A program made the translations under genes and the position numbers. Positions 33,089 to 39,564 of a stretch of 39,564 bases of DNA are shown here, one piece after another. Origin of the DNA: Rhodobacterales bacterium UBA5972 (GTDB lineage: Bacteria; Pseudomonadota; Alphaproteobacteria; Rhodobacterales; Rhodobacteraceae). Numbering within the stretch: position 1 is the stretch's first letter; every line of letters starts with the position of its first letter. The notes beneath the pieces were generated by a model. The model did not search any database, was not told the origin of the DNA, and saw nothing but the letters and a program-made list of their open reading frames with translations. The stretch spans positions 1,530 through 41,093 of the forward strand of contig DJBQ01000081.1 of the NCBI GenBank assembly GCA_002430125.1, given 5' to 3'.

Positions 33089-33139
33089 TTCAAAAATACT
33101 CTCGGGGGAGGTCTGGAGGGGGCAGACAGCCCCCTCCAG
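33089..33139. repeat. Perfect 11-bp hairpin and GGATATTT-like motif between amtB and the aldolase gene
   Basis: CTGGAGGGGGC (33113-33123), loop AGACA, GCCCCCTCCAG (33129-33139) is an exact inverted repeat. On the minus strand it is followed by CCCGAGAGTATTTTTGAAGC (33108-33089), the third copy of the GGATATTT-type motif in the window. It lies after the amtB terminator and before the aldolase gene on that strand. A second GC-rich self-complementary stretch is at 33147-33165. Confidence 0.6.
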
Positions 33140-33184
33140 CCACCGCCCTCGCGGGGCAACCCGCGGGGCCAACCCCGGTCACGC

Positions 33185-33211
33185 AAAAACCCCGCACGTT
33201 GCCGCACGGGG
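33185..33211 (-). terminator. Terminator after amtB
   Basis: On the minus strand, CCCCGTGC, loop GGCAAC, GTGCGGGG forms an 8-bp stem with two G-T pairs, followed by TTTTT. It begins 24 bases after the amtB stop and should end the glnK-amtB transcript, isolating it from the aldolase operon. Confidence 0.8.
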
Positions 33212-33234
33212 CTTTCAGGTTTCAGATGGTCAAA

Positions 33235-34545
33235 TCAGGCGTGATACGCACTTTCACCATGCACTTCGATGTCGAGCCCTTTGCGTTCAGTGTCTGCATC
33301 AACCCGCAAACCGAACATCATATCCACCAGCTTGAACAGGACAACCGAGGCCACACCACACCAGATAATCGTGATACCGACCGCTTCGATCTGGATCATT
33401 GTTTGGCCGATGATCGAGAAATCGTCACCACCTGTCCCGCCAAGACCCGGTGCGGTAAGTATACCGGTGGAAACCGCGCCGATAATTCCGCCGATCCCGT
33501 GAATGCCAAACACATCCAGACTGTCGTCATAGCCAAACTTGCCTTTCACGACCGCCACAAAGAAGTAACACGCGCTTGAGGCTATTGCGCCAAGGGCAAT
33601 CGCGCCGACCGGTCCGATGGATCCGGCTGCCGGTGTCACCGCAACCAGTCCGGCCACCATGCCAGATGCCGCCCCAAGCATCGAAGATTTGCCGCGCAGG
33701 ACACCCTCAATCAATGACCAGGCCAGAATCGCCCCGGCGGTTGCCGTACAGGTATTGATCATCGCCAGCGCCGCACCGCCATTGGCCTCAAGGTTGGAAC
33801 CCGCGTTAAAACCAAACCAGCCCACCCACAGGATCGACGCCCCAACCATGGTCAGAACCATCGAATGCGGTGCCATCATGTCTTTACCAAGCCCGATCCG
33901 CTTGCCAACCATGATGCTGCCGACCAGTGCGGCAATACCGGCGTTGATATGCACAACCGTGCCACCAGCGAAATCGAGTGCACCCATGTTAAAGATCAGG
34001 CCGGAACTGTCCCAAACCATATGCGCAATCGGGAAGTAGACGACAGTCACCCACAGCAGAACAAACACCAGCAGCGCCTTGAACTTGATGCGTTCAGCAA
34101 AAGCTCCGATGATCAGGGCCGGTGTGATCGCCGCAAACGTCATCTGAAACACGATGAATACATATTCCGGGATGACAAACCCGTCCGAGAATGTCGCCGC
34201 CATGCTGTCCGGCGTCACACCCGCCAGAAACAGCTTTCCAAACCCACCCCAATAGGGGCTGGTGCCGCCGCCAAAGGCGAAGGAATAGCCATAAACCACC
34301 CAGATCACCATCACGAGGGCGGTGATCATTGTGGTCTGCATCAACACAGACAACATGTTTTTGGTGCGCACCAACCCGCCGTAAAACAGCGCAAGGCCCG
34401 GCAGGATCATGAACAGAACCAGCAGGCTTGAGACCAGCATCCAGGCCACATCGCCCTTATCCATGACCGGTCCGGCGTCCTGCGCGGCGGCAGGCAGGGC
34501 GGTCGTTACGGCGATCAAAGTCGCCAGTTTCGTTACTTTCGGCAT
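33235..34545 (-). CDS. amtB: Ammonium transporter
   Basis: A 436-residue Amt-family channel. A cleavable signal-like N-terminus (MPKVTKLATLIAVTTALPAAAQ) precedes 11 predicted membrane helices. Family motifs: VSSLLVLFMILPGLALFYGGLVRTKNML, DFAGGTVVHINAGIAALVG (first conserved pore histidine) and FGIHGIGGIIGA (second). The frame opens at 34575, where an ATG overlaps the glnK stop, but AAGGA seven bases before the ATG at 34545 favours the shorter form. Paired with glnK, whose product plugs the channel when nitrogen is sufficient. Confidence 0.95.
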   Translation of the reverse strand: MPKVTKLATLIAVTTALPAAAQDAGPVMDKGDVAWMLVSSLLVLFMILPGLALFYGGLVRTKNMLSVLMQTTMITALVMVIWVVYGYSFAFGGGTSPYWGGFGKLFLAGVTPDSMAATFSDGFVIPEYVFIVFQMTFAAITPALIIGAFAERIKFKALLVFVLLWVTVVYFPIAHMVWDSSGLIFNMGALDFAGGTVVHINAGIAALVGSIMVGKRIGLGKDMMAPHSMVLTMVGASILWVGWFGFNAGSNLEANGGAALAMINTCTATAGAILAWSLIEGVLRGKSSMLGAASGMVAGLVAVTPAAGSIGPVGAIALGAIASSACYFFVAVVKGKFGYDDSLDVFGIHGIGGIIGAVSTGILTAPGLGGTGGDDFSIIGQTMIQIEAVGITIIWCGVASVVLFKLVDMMFGLRVDADTERKGLDIEVHGESAYHA

Positions 34546-34571
34546 CAGAGTTTCCTTTTTCACAGTCATGT

Positions 34572-34910
34572 TCACAGCGCATCCTCACCGGTTTCGCCGG
34601 TCCGCACGCGGACGGCGCTTTCAACACTAAGAACAAAGATTTTGCCGTCACCGATTTTGTCGGTACGGGCGGCGGTTTGGATGGTGGCAACGGCTTCGTC
34701 GGCCAATGCGTCAGCGACGACGATTTCAAGTCGTACTTTAGGCACGAAATTCACCGCATATTCGGCACCGCGATAAATCTCGGTATGGCCGGATTGTGCC
34801 CCGAAGCCTTTGATTTCGGTGACCATCATGCCGCGAATTCCGGCGGATGTCAGCGCCTCGCGGACCTCTTCAAGTTTGTAGGGTTTTATGGCTGCTATGA
34901 TCAGTTTCAC
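34572..34910 (-). CDS. glnK: Nitrogen regulatory protein PII
   Basis: A 112-residue PII protein. The T-loop GAQSGHTEIYRGAEYAVNFVPK has the uridylylated tyrosine at Y51, and the B and C loops (TDKIGDGKIFVLSVESAVRVRTGE) for ATP and 2-oxoglutarate are intact. AAAGGA precedes the ATG. It is the first gene of glnK-amtB. No sigma-54 promoter (TGGCAC-N5-TTGC) was found in the 262 bases upstream on this strand. Confidence 0.96.
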   Translation of the reverse strand: MKLIIAAIKPYKLEEVREALTSAGIRGMMVTEIKGFGAQSGHTEIYRGAEYAVNFVPKVRLEIVVADALADEAVATIQTAARTDKIGDGKIFVLSVESAVRVRTGETGEDAL

Positions 34911-35172
34911 ATGTTTTTCCTTTGTCAGGCCAGACCAGCGAGAGGCGGTTTGGCGGCTTGAATGCCTTCAAAACAGGCCGCACAGACGGTAACCGCAAGA
35001 AAACCGGACGCGAAAAAGCCACGAAAACTCAACGGAAAGTACATTTTTTGCACAAATCATGGGCGGCGCCTAAATTTTAGGCAAACAGTGCGCGCAGAAT
35101 TGTGTGGTCAGCACTCTACAAACGCTGCAAGAGGCGTTATATTGCCCAAAAGAATTCAGCAGGCAGTCGTTG
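34911..35172. promoter_or_regulatory. glnK-PBP divergent intergenic region with 15-bp palindrome
   Basis: It separates glnK (leftward) from the penicillin-binding protein gene (rightward) and must contain both promoters. GCCTAAATTTTAGGC at 35068-35082 is a perfect palindrome of 7-bp arms with one central base, 90 bases before the PBP start; it might be an operator. No sigma-54 consensus was found. Confidence 0.45.
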
Positions 35173-37338
35173 ATGAGCAGACCCGGCAACAAAAAAACCA
35201 CGCTCGTGGCTCCAAGGCGGGCGATCGCAAGCGGGCCGTCCAAGTCGCGCAAAAGTGCCGAGCAAAGCGCCGGCAGCAGGCGTAAATCAAGTCCACGCCG
35301 CAAGCCGTCGCGCAATATCTTTGTGTCGCTTTTTCGCTGGCTGTTCGGTCTGGTATTCGGCGTGATCTGGTGGATCGGCATTCGTGTAACAGTGTTGGTG
35401 GTCTTGGTCTTGGCTGGCAGTACGATGTATTATTACAGCAAATTGCCGCCAGCGATCGAACAGGTCGATGGTCGGTCGCGCGGTTCGGTCACCATGCTGG
35501 ATCAGACCGGCAATGTCTTTGCATGGCGTGGCGAGCAATTTGGCGGTGTGATCCGCGCCAATACGATTTCACCCTATCTGAAAAACGCCGTGATCGCGAC
35601 CGAAGACAAACGGTTTTACCAGCATTTCGGGATCAGTCCGCGCGGCATTGCCAGCGCCATCAAGATCAACTTGTCCGCAGGTCGCGGGCCGTTGCAGGGG
35701 AATGGCGGCTCGACAATCACCCAACAGGTTGGCAAAATTCTGTGTCTTGGCAATGTTTATGGCCCGTCTTCAGGCATAACCGAGGCGGAATTTGAAAAGG
35801 ATTGCCGCAGGTCCTCGTTGCTGCGCAAGTTAAAAGAGGTGCCGTTTTCCTTTGCGATGGAACTGAAATATACCAAAGATCAGATCCTGATGATTTACCT
35901 TAACCGGGCCTATCTTGGGGCAGGAGCGCAGGGTTTCGAAGCTGCCAGTCAACGTTATTTCGGCAAGTCCGCCAGTGCTGTCAGTCTGGCCGAGGGAGCA
36001 ATGCTGGCGGGTCTGCTGAAAGCGCCGTCCGAAACTGCGCCCACCCGCAATTTGGGGCGGGCACAAGATCGCGCCAATCTGATTTTGGGGTTGATGCTGG
36101 ATCAGGGATATCTAACCAAAGCCGAAGCAGACGCCGCCCGCGCCAATCCCGGGCAATTATCGGCTGCCGCAGCGACGGTCGCCGGCGGATATTTCGCCGA
36201 TTGGGTGATGGATTCCGGCCCGGCCTTTCTGATTAAAGGCAGCCTCGAAGATGTTCTGATCAAAACGACCTTTGACCCCCGTATCCAAAGGGCAGCTGAA
36301 ACCGCAATGGCCAAAATATTCGACGAAAAGGTCAAAGCCGGATCAAAAGCCGAAGCCGCGATTGTGGTGATGTCTGCTGACGGCGCCGTACGTGCCATGG
36401 TTGGCGGGCGCAATGACAGCACGGCCGGGCAGTTCAACCGCGCAACCCAAGCACTTCGCCAGACCGGGTCGTCTTTCAAGCCGTTTGTCTATGCCGCAGC
36501 CCTTGATCTGGGATACCGTTTTGACAGCTTAGTCGAAGATGCGCCGATAACTATTAACGTGCCGGGTTCGGGCAATTGGTCGCCGCAAAACTATTCGCGC
36601 AAATTCGAAGGCACGGTGACATTAACCACGGCATTGTCACATTCCATCAACACCGCCGCGGTGCGGATTTCCGAGGCGGTCGGGCGCGAAGCGGTGCGCA
36701 CTGTTGCCAAGGATTTCGGCATCGGCAGCGATCTGGATATCGGCCCGGCACTGGCTCTTGGCACCAGCGAAGCAACGCTTCTGGAGATGACCGGAGCCTA
36801 TGCCGGCATTCTGAACGGCGGGCGCAGCGTTACGCCTTATGGCTTGGTGGAATTGTCGTTGCAGGGCGAGGCGGCCCCTTTGATGGATAAATCCGGCGGT
36901 ATGGGCGAACGGGTCATCAGCGAATTTTCGGCGCGGCAGTTGGTTTATATGCTGAACCAGGTTGCAGAAACCGGCACCGCGAAACGGGCCTTGCTGCCCG
37001 ATCGAAAAATTGCCGCCAAAACCGGCACAACCCAGGGCGCGCGCGACGCGTGGTTCATTGGCTTTACTGCCGATTATGTTGTTGGTGTCTGGATGGGCAA
37101 TGACGACAACTCTAAATTGCTAGGTGTCACTGGTGGCGGCCTGCCCGCAGAAATCTGGCGTGAGACGATGTTAAAGGTTAGCGAGGGAACCCCAGCCCGA
37201 GCTTTGCCGATGATCGACCCCTTGTCCGAAGCCTTGCCGCCGGCAACTTTGGATACTGGCGCTGCGGTTCAAAAAGACCCGGCGCAGAATATTTTGGAAG
37301 AAGTGCTTGGCGCAATTTTTGGCAAGAAAAAAAGGTAG
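35173..37338 (+). CDS. Class A penicillin-binding protein (PBP1A family), transglycosylase/transpeptidase
   Basis: A 721-residue bifunctional peptidoglycan synthase. Residues about 1-55 are very basic; a membrane anchor follows at 57-88 (LFRWLFGLVFGVIWWIGIRVTVLVVLVLAG). The GT51 transglycosylase contains the catalytic E144 in ATEDKRFYQHFG and GGSTITQQVGK. The transpeptidase has S433-x-x-K436 (GSSFKPF), SIN (SHSINTAAV) and K616-T-G-T (AAKTGTTQGARDAWFIGFTADYVVGVWMGND). The frame opens at 35104, but homology and the basic cytoplasmic tail begin with MSRPGNKK at 35173. It stands alone, with the IS cluster just downstream. Confidence 0.94.
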   Translation: MSRPGNKKTTLVAPRRAIASGPSKSRKSAEQSAGSRRKSSPRRKPSRNIFVSLFRWLFGLVFGVIWWIGIRVTVLVVLVLAGSTMYYYSKLPPAIEQVDGRSRGSVTMLDQTGNVFAWRGEQFGGVIRANTISPYLKNAVIATEDKRFYQHFGISPRGIASAIKINLSAGRGPLQGNGGSTITQQVGKILCLGNVYGPSSGITEAEFEKDCRRSSLLRKLKEVPFSFAMELKYTKDQILMIYLNRAYLGAGAQGFEAASQRYFGKSASAVSLAEGAMLAGLLKAPSETAPTRNLGRAQDRANLILGLMLDQGYLTKAEADAARANPGQLSAAAATVAGGYFADWVMDSGPAFLIKGSLEDVLIKTTFDPRIQRAAETAMAKIFDEKVKAGSKAEAAIVVMSADGAVRAMVGGRNDSTAGQFNRATQALRQTGSSFKPFVYAAALDLGYRFDSLVEDAPITINVPGSGNWSPQNYSRKFEGTVTLTTALSHSINTAAVRISEAVGREAVRTVAKDFGIGSDLDIGPALALGTSEATLLEMTGAYAGILNGGRSVTPYGLVELSLQGEAAPLMDKSGGMGERVISEFSARQLVYMLNQVAETGTAKRALLPDRKIAAKTGTTQGARDAWFIGFTADYVVGVWMGNDDNSKLLGVTGGGLPAEIWRETMLKVSEGTPARALPMIDPLSEALPPATLDTGAAVQKDPAQNILEEVLGAIFGKKKR

Positions 37339-37394
37339 ATCGCAGCGGCTTTGACTGCGCTCGGTCCCGGACAATTCGATCAATAGTTCTTAGG

Positions 37395-38491
37395 CTCAAG
37401 TTTCAAGTGCAACACTCACGGCCCATAGGGCATAGGATGTTGCGATGGACAGACGAAGCAAGCACCTCAGCAGCGAGGAACGTGGCGTGATTTTCGCCGA
37501 GCATAACCGGGGCAGCAGCCAGCGGTCAATTGGGGGCCTTCTGGGTCGTCCGGCAAGCACGATTTGCCGGGAACTGGCACGCGGGCGGCAGGAAGACGGC
37601 CGGTATTGTCCGCAAGGCGGTCGGTTGGTTTATGGCGTGCGCCGGGAGCGCTGCCGTCGCCAGCGCAAGCTAACGCAGGGCAGTGCTGCTTATCGGTTTG
37701 TGCATGATCACCTGATTTATCATCGCTGGTCACCAGAGCAGATTGCGCACAAACTACGGCTTATGAAACCTGATAATCCCATCGCTCGTGTGAGCCATGA
37801 GACCATCTATGCCGCGATTTACGCGCAGCCTCGCGGTGGGTTGAAGGCGGCTATGATCGAGGCGCTGCGGCAGGCCAAGCCTGCACGCGGGCTCAAGCGC
37901 ACCACGCTGGCGGGCAGCGCCATGGTGCCGGAATCGTTGCGTATTATCCATCGCCCTGAGGAGATAGAGGCCCGCCTCGTCCCCGGCCACTGGGAAGGTG
38001 ATCTGATCAAGGGTGCCTTCAACCGTTCCTCAGTCGGCACGCTGGTCGAGCGCAAGACCCGCTTCGTGGTTCTGTGCAAAATGGACGGCAATGGCGCAGC
38101 GGCGGTGCTCGACAGCTTCACCCGGCAGATGAAGCGCCTGCCCTTGGCGCTGCGAAAAAGCATGACCTATGATCGCGGTTCCGACCCTCTCATGGTTTGC
38201 GAGCAAACCACTGCCGGGCAGTGGATGGCCTGCCACCCGGAACTGTCGCGGCGACTGAAAATCGACATCTGGTTTTGTGATCCTCACGCGCCCTGGCAGC
38301 GCGGCAGCAACGAAAACACGAACGGTCTCTTGCGTCAGTTCATGCCAAAGGGAACCGACCTCAGCGATGCCAGCCAAACATGGCTCAATGACCTCGCAGC
38401 CTTGATGAACAACCGACCCAGAAAAACACTGGGCTGGAGAACGCCCGCAGAAGCAATGGCCGACGAAATTGCGGCATTCAAATCAACCGTT
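37395..38491 (+). mobile_element. IS30-family insertion sequence, right end lost
   Basis: The left inverted repeat reads CTCAAGTTTCAAGTGCAAC (37395-37413). Its reverse complement at the right end would encode the final residues VALET and the stop codon of the transposase, as is normal in this subgroup. Instead the copy ends after the GTT of this repeat (38489-38491), and the IS256-type tip begins at 38492. The exact left tip may lie a few bases further out. Confidence 0.8.
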
Positions 38492-38524
38492 GGGAGTATC
38501 CGAAACTCTGTGTATGGGGTTTAG
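37445..38524 (+). CDS. IS30-family transposase with altered C-terminus
   Basis: A 359-residue transposase. The N-terminal helix-turn-helix is LSSEERGVIFAEHNRGSSQRSIGGLLGRPASTICRELARG; the DDE catalytic region includes PGHWEGDLIKG (first Asp), MTYDRGSD (second Asp) and HAPWQRGSNENTNGLLRQFMPKG (Glu). The last ten codons (GSIRNSVYGV) come from the tip of the neighbouring IS256-type element, replacing the expected VALET end. The catalytic core is intact, but the element cannot move normally without its right inverted repeat. Confidence 0.92.
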   Translation: MDRRSKHLSSEERGVIFAEHNRGSSQRSIGGLLGRPASTICRELARGRQEDGRYCPQGGRLVYGVRRERCRRQRKLTQGSAAYRFVHDHLIYHRWSPEQIAHKLRLMKPDNPIARVSHETIYAAIYAQPRGGLKAAMIEALRQAKPARGLKRTTLAGSAMVPESLRIIHRPEEIEARLVPGHWEGDLIKGAFNRSSVGTLVERKTRFVVLCKMDGNGAAAVLDSFTRQMKRLPLALRKSMTYDRGSDPLMVCEQTTAGQWMACHPELSRRLKIDIWFCDPHAPWQRGSNENTNGLLRQFMPKGTDLSDASQTWLNDLAALMNNRPRKTLGWRTPAEAMADEIAAFKSTVGSIRNSVYGV

Positions 38525-38671
38525 CCCATGCGGTTTCGACGGATCATTTATTGAACCGTTCAGGGTATAGAATAGCGAACTGGTTTCGTGCGGCAACCCA
38601 TTCTCTGACGCATCTGCCCGCCTTCTCGAACTTGCGGATCGCGAGATAGATCAGCTTTGTTGCGGCCTCGT

Positions 38672-38708
38672 CCACTGCCCGGCAGTGCATGTTTACATGC
38701 ACGAGAGG
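38672..38708 (-). repeat. Palindromic mini-element, copy C (37 bp)
   Basis: Read leftward: CCTCTC, then the perfect stem GTGCATGT-AA-ACATGCAC, then TGCCGGGCAGTGG. It stands between the codons for TCIVH and DEAATKL of the IS256 transposase; about 90 codons of normal transposase sequence are absent here. Confidence 0.8.
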
Positions 38709-38959
38709 GGGATGCACGATGCAGGTTTGAACGGTCGTTTCAGGGAAAGCCGCGTTGATGGCGTCAGGGAAGCCCTTAAGGCCGTCTACCACGGCGATCA
38801 GGATATCTTCGACGCCGCGATTGCGCAGGTTGTTCATCACCGAGAGCCAGAACTTGGCCCCTTCGTTGTTGGCGATCCATAGGCCCAGAACCTCGCGCTC
38901 GCCTTCCGGAGTGACGCCCAAAGCCACGTATACAGCCTTGTTCTTGACCTGACGGCTTT

Positions 38960-38998
38960 CCATTGGCAGACAGGTGAATGCTTGCATTCACCGAGAGG
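38960..38998 (-). repeat. Palindromic mini-element, copy A (39 bp)
   Basis: Read leftward: CCTCTC, then the perfect stem GGTGAATGC-AA-GCATTCACC, then TGTCTGCCAATGG. It is inserted in phase between the codons of KIRDA and ESRQVKN and carries a TGA stop. The sequences on either side join into normal IS256 transposase when it is removed. Confidence 0.8.
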
Positions 38999-39392
38999 CC
39001 GCGTCGCGGATCTTGACGCGTAAGGCATCAAGAAAAACGATCGGGTACATCGGTTCCAGGGCGCGGTTCTGCCAGTCCGATACCTCCTCCAGAACGGCAT
39101 CAATGACACGGCTGATAAGGTCGGCAGAAACCTTCAGGCCGTAAACTTCCTCAAGGTGGGCGCGGATGTCGCGGGTCGATAATCCGGCCGCATAGAGGCC
39201 AATGATTTTGCCATCCATGCCGTCGATCCGGGTCTGGCCCTTCTTGATCAGTTCAGGCTCGAAGCTGCCATCCCGGTCGCGCGGCACATCAATTGGAACC
39301 CTGCCGTCATTGCCCTTCAGCGTTTTGCGCGTCGCGCCATTGCGCCGGTTACGTTGCTCAGTGCCGGGGCGCGCGTCTGGCTCATAGCCCAC

Positions 39393-39433
39393 CCTCTCGG
39401 GACATTGCTGCGCAATGCCCTGACGGGCAATGG
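39393..39433 (+). repeat. Palindromic mini-element, copy B (41 bp), opposite orientation
   Basis: Read rightward: CCTCTC, then GGGACATTGC-TGC-GCAATGCCC (a 9-bp stem with one bulge), then TGACGGGCAATGG. It lies in the transposase gene between AELTEH and LGYEPDARPG and shifts the frame (net 41 bases). Confidence 0.8.
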
Positions 39434-39564
39434 ATGCTCGGTCAACTCTGCGCCAACCATCCGCTCCATAGTATGCGCCGTTTCGGGCCCATTGATTTTC
39501 CTGTTGTGGGGGCGATTTCGTGCTGCTGGCGGGGTTTGCGAGCTCGTCAGGGAGTCCGGGACGA

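Larger units (their letters stand above)
38492..39564 (-). mobile_element. IS256-family element inserted in the IS30 right end (continues past the window)
   Basis: GGGAGTATCCGAAACTCTG starting at 38492 is an IS256-type terminal repeat as I remember them (tip GGGAGTATCC; the inner part CGAAACTCTGTGTA is typical). The transposase pseudogene reads leftward behind it. The other end of the element is not in the window, so its target duplication cannot be seen. Confidence 0.7.
38544..39564 (-). pseudogene. IS256-family transposase, broken by three mini-elements
   Basis: Three pieces, all leftward: the N-terminal part (up to 39434, including MVGAELTEH in one frame), the central part RVPIDVPRDRDGSFEPELIKKGQTRIDGMDGKIIGLYAAGLSTRDIRAHLEEVYGLKVSADLISRVIDAVLEE to RVKIRDA (39391-39000), and VKNKAVYVALGVTPEGEREVLGLWIANNEGAKFW to the end at 38544. 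Three lesions each coincide with a palindromic mini-element: a frameshift after TEH (39433-39392), an in-phase 39-bp insertion with a TGA after KIRDA (38998-38960), and a replacement of roughly 90 codons between TCIVH and DEAATKL (38708-38672), where the third catalytic acidic residue would be. The gene cannot make active transposase. Confidence 0.85.

Noticed and set aside
32438..33244. 268-codon plus-strand frame
   Set aside because: Runs antisense through the aldolase gene, the hairpins and the terminator; no domain.
34911..35172. Sigma-54 promoter for glnK-amtB
   Set aside because: No TGGCAC-N5-TTGC match on the minus strand, so not reported despite the nitrogen-control context.

Overview
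The window looks like a chromosomal segment of a roseobacter-type alphaproteobacterium (Rhodobacteraceae). The inference rests on moderately high GC coding sequence, tightly overlapping genes, the serA-serC-serB arrangement, a paa cluster carrying both a TetR regulator and PaaX, and GGATATTT-type motifs just after stop codons. No rRNA, tRNA or CRISPR array was seen. Everything here comes from reading the sequence and translations; no database search was run.

Layout. 1-2876: an ECF sigma factor translationally coupled to a membrane-anchored VWA protein (cut by the window edge), then an MltB-like lytic transglycosylase. 2991-6913: the complete phosphorylated serine pathway (serA, serC, and divergent serB), with a 26-bp perfect inverted repeat between serA and serC. 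6914-8550: a gene-poor, partly AT-rich stretch with one orphan lipoprotein and a DUF202 membrane protein. 8551-19483: a phenylacetate catabolic cluster: paaI-paaJ-paaK-tetR leftward, paaZ and paaX rightward, a second hotdog thioesterase, then paaABCDE. Two regulators and three operator-like palindromes are visible. PaaF, PaaG and PaaH are not in the window. 19590-21447: an ArsR-SRPBCC-YciI trio ending at a good terminator, and a methyltransferase. 21470-24457: a zinc uptake regulon (znuA divergent from zur-znuC-znuB) around a shared Zur-type palindrome.

24505-32968 is the most unusual metabolic locus: eight leftward genes with overlaps or short gaps, starting with a class II aldolase-like protein, then a membrane His-box hydroxylase, an HD-domain protein that keeps the whole diiron ligand set of the PhnZ/TmpB oxygenases, an acyl-CoA dehydrogenase, an MmgE/PrpD protein, an NDP-forming acyl-CoA synthetase, a CaiD-like crotonase and an endonuclease/exonuclease/phosphatase-fold protein. 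I propose an uncharacterised oxidative catabolic pathway in which a hydroxylase and an HD oxygenase act in sequence (as PhnY/PhnZ and TmpA/TmpB do for phosphonates) and feed CoA-dependent steps, possibly for a quaternary ammonium compound. The substrate is unknown.

33235-37338: amtB and glnK for ammonium uptake, and a class A penicillin-binding protein. 37390-39564: nested insertion sequences. An IS30 element has lost its right end to an IS256-type element whose transposase gene is wrecked by three copies of a 37-41 bp palindromic mini-element (conserved CCTCTCG start, variable hairpin, conserved CARTGG end). This mini-element, which resembles Rickettsia-type palindromic insertions in behaviour, is the second observation I consider possibly undescribed.
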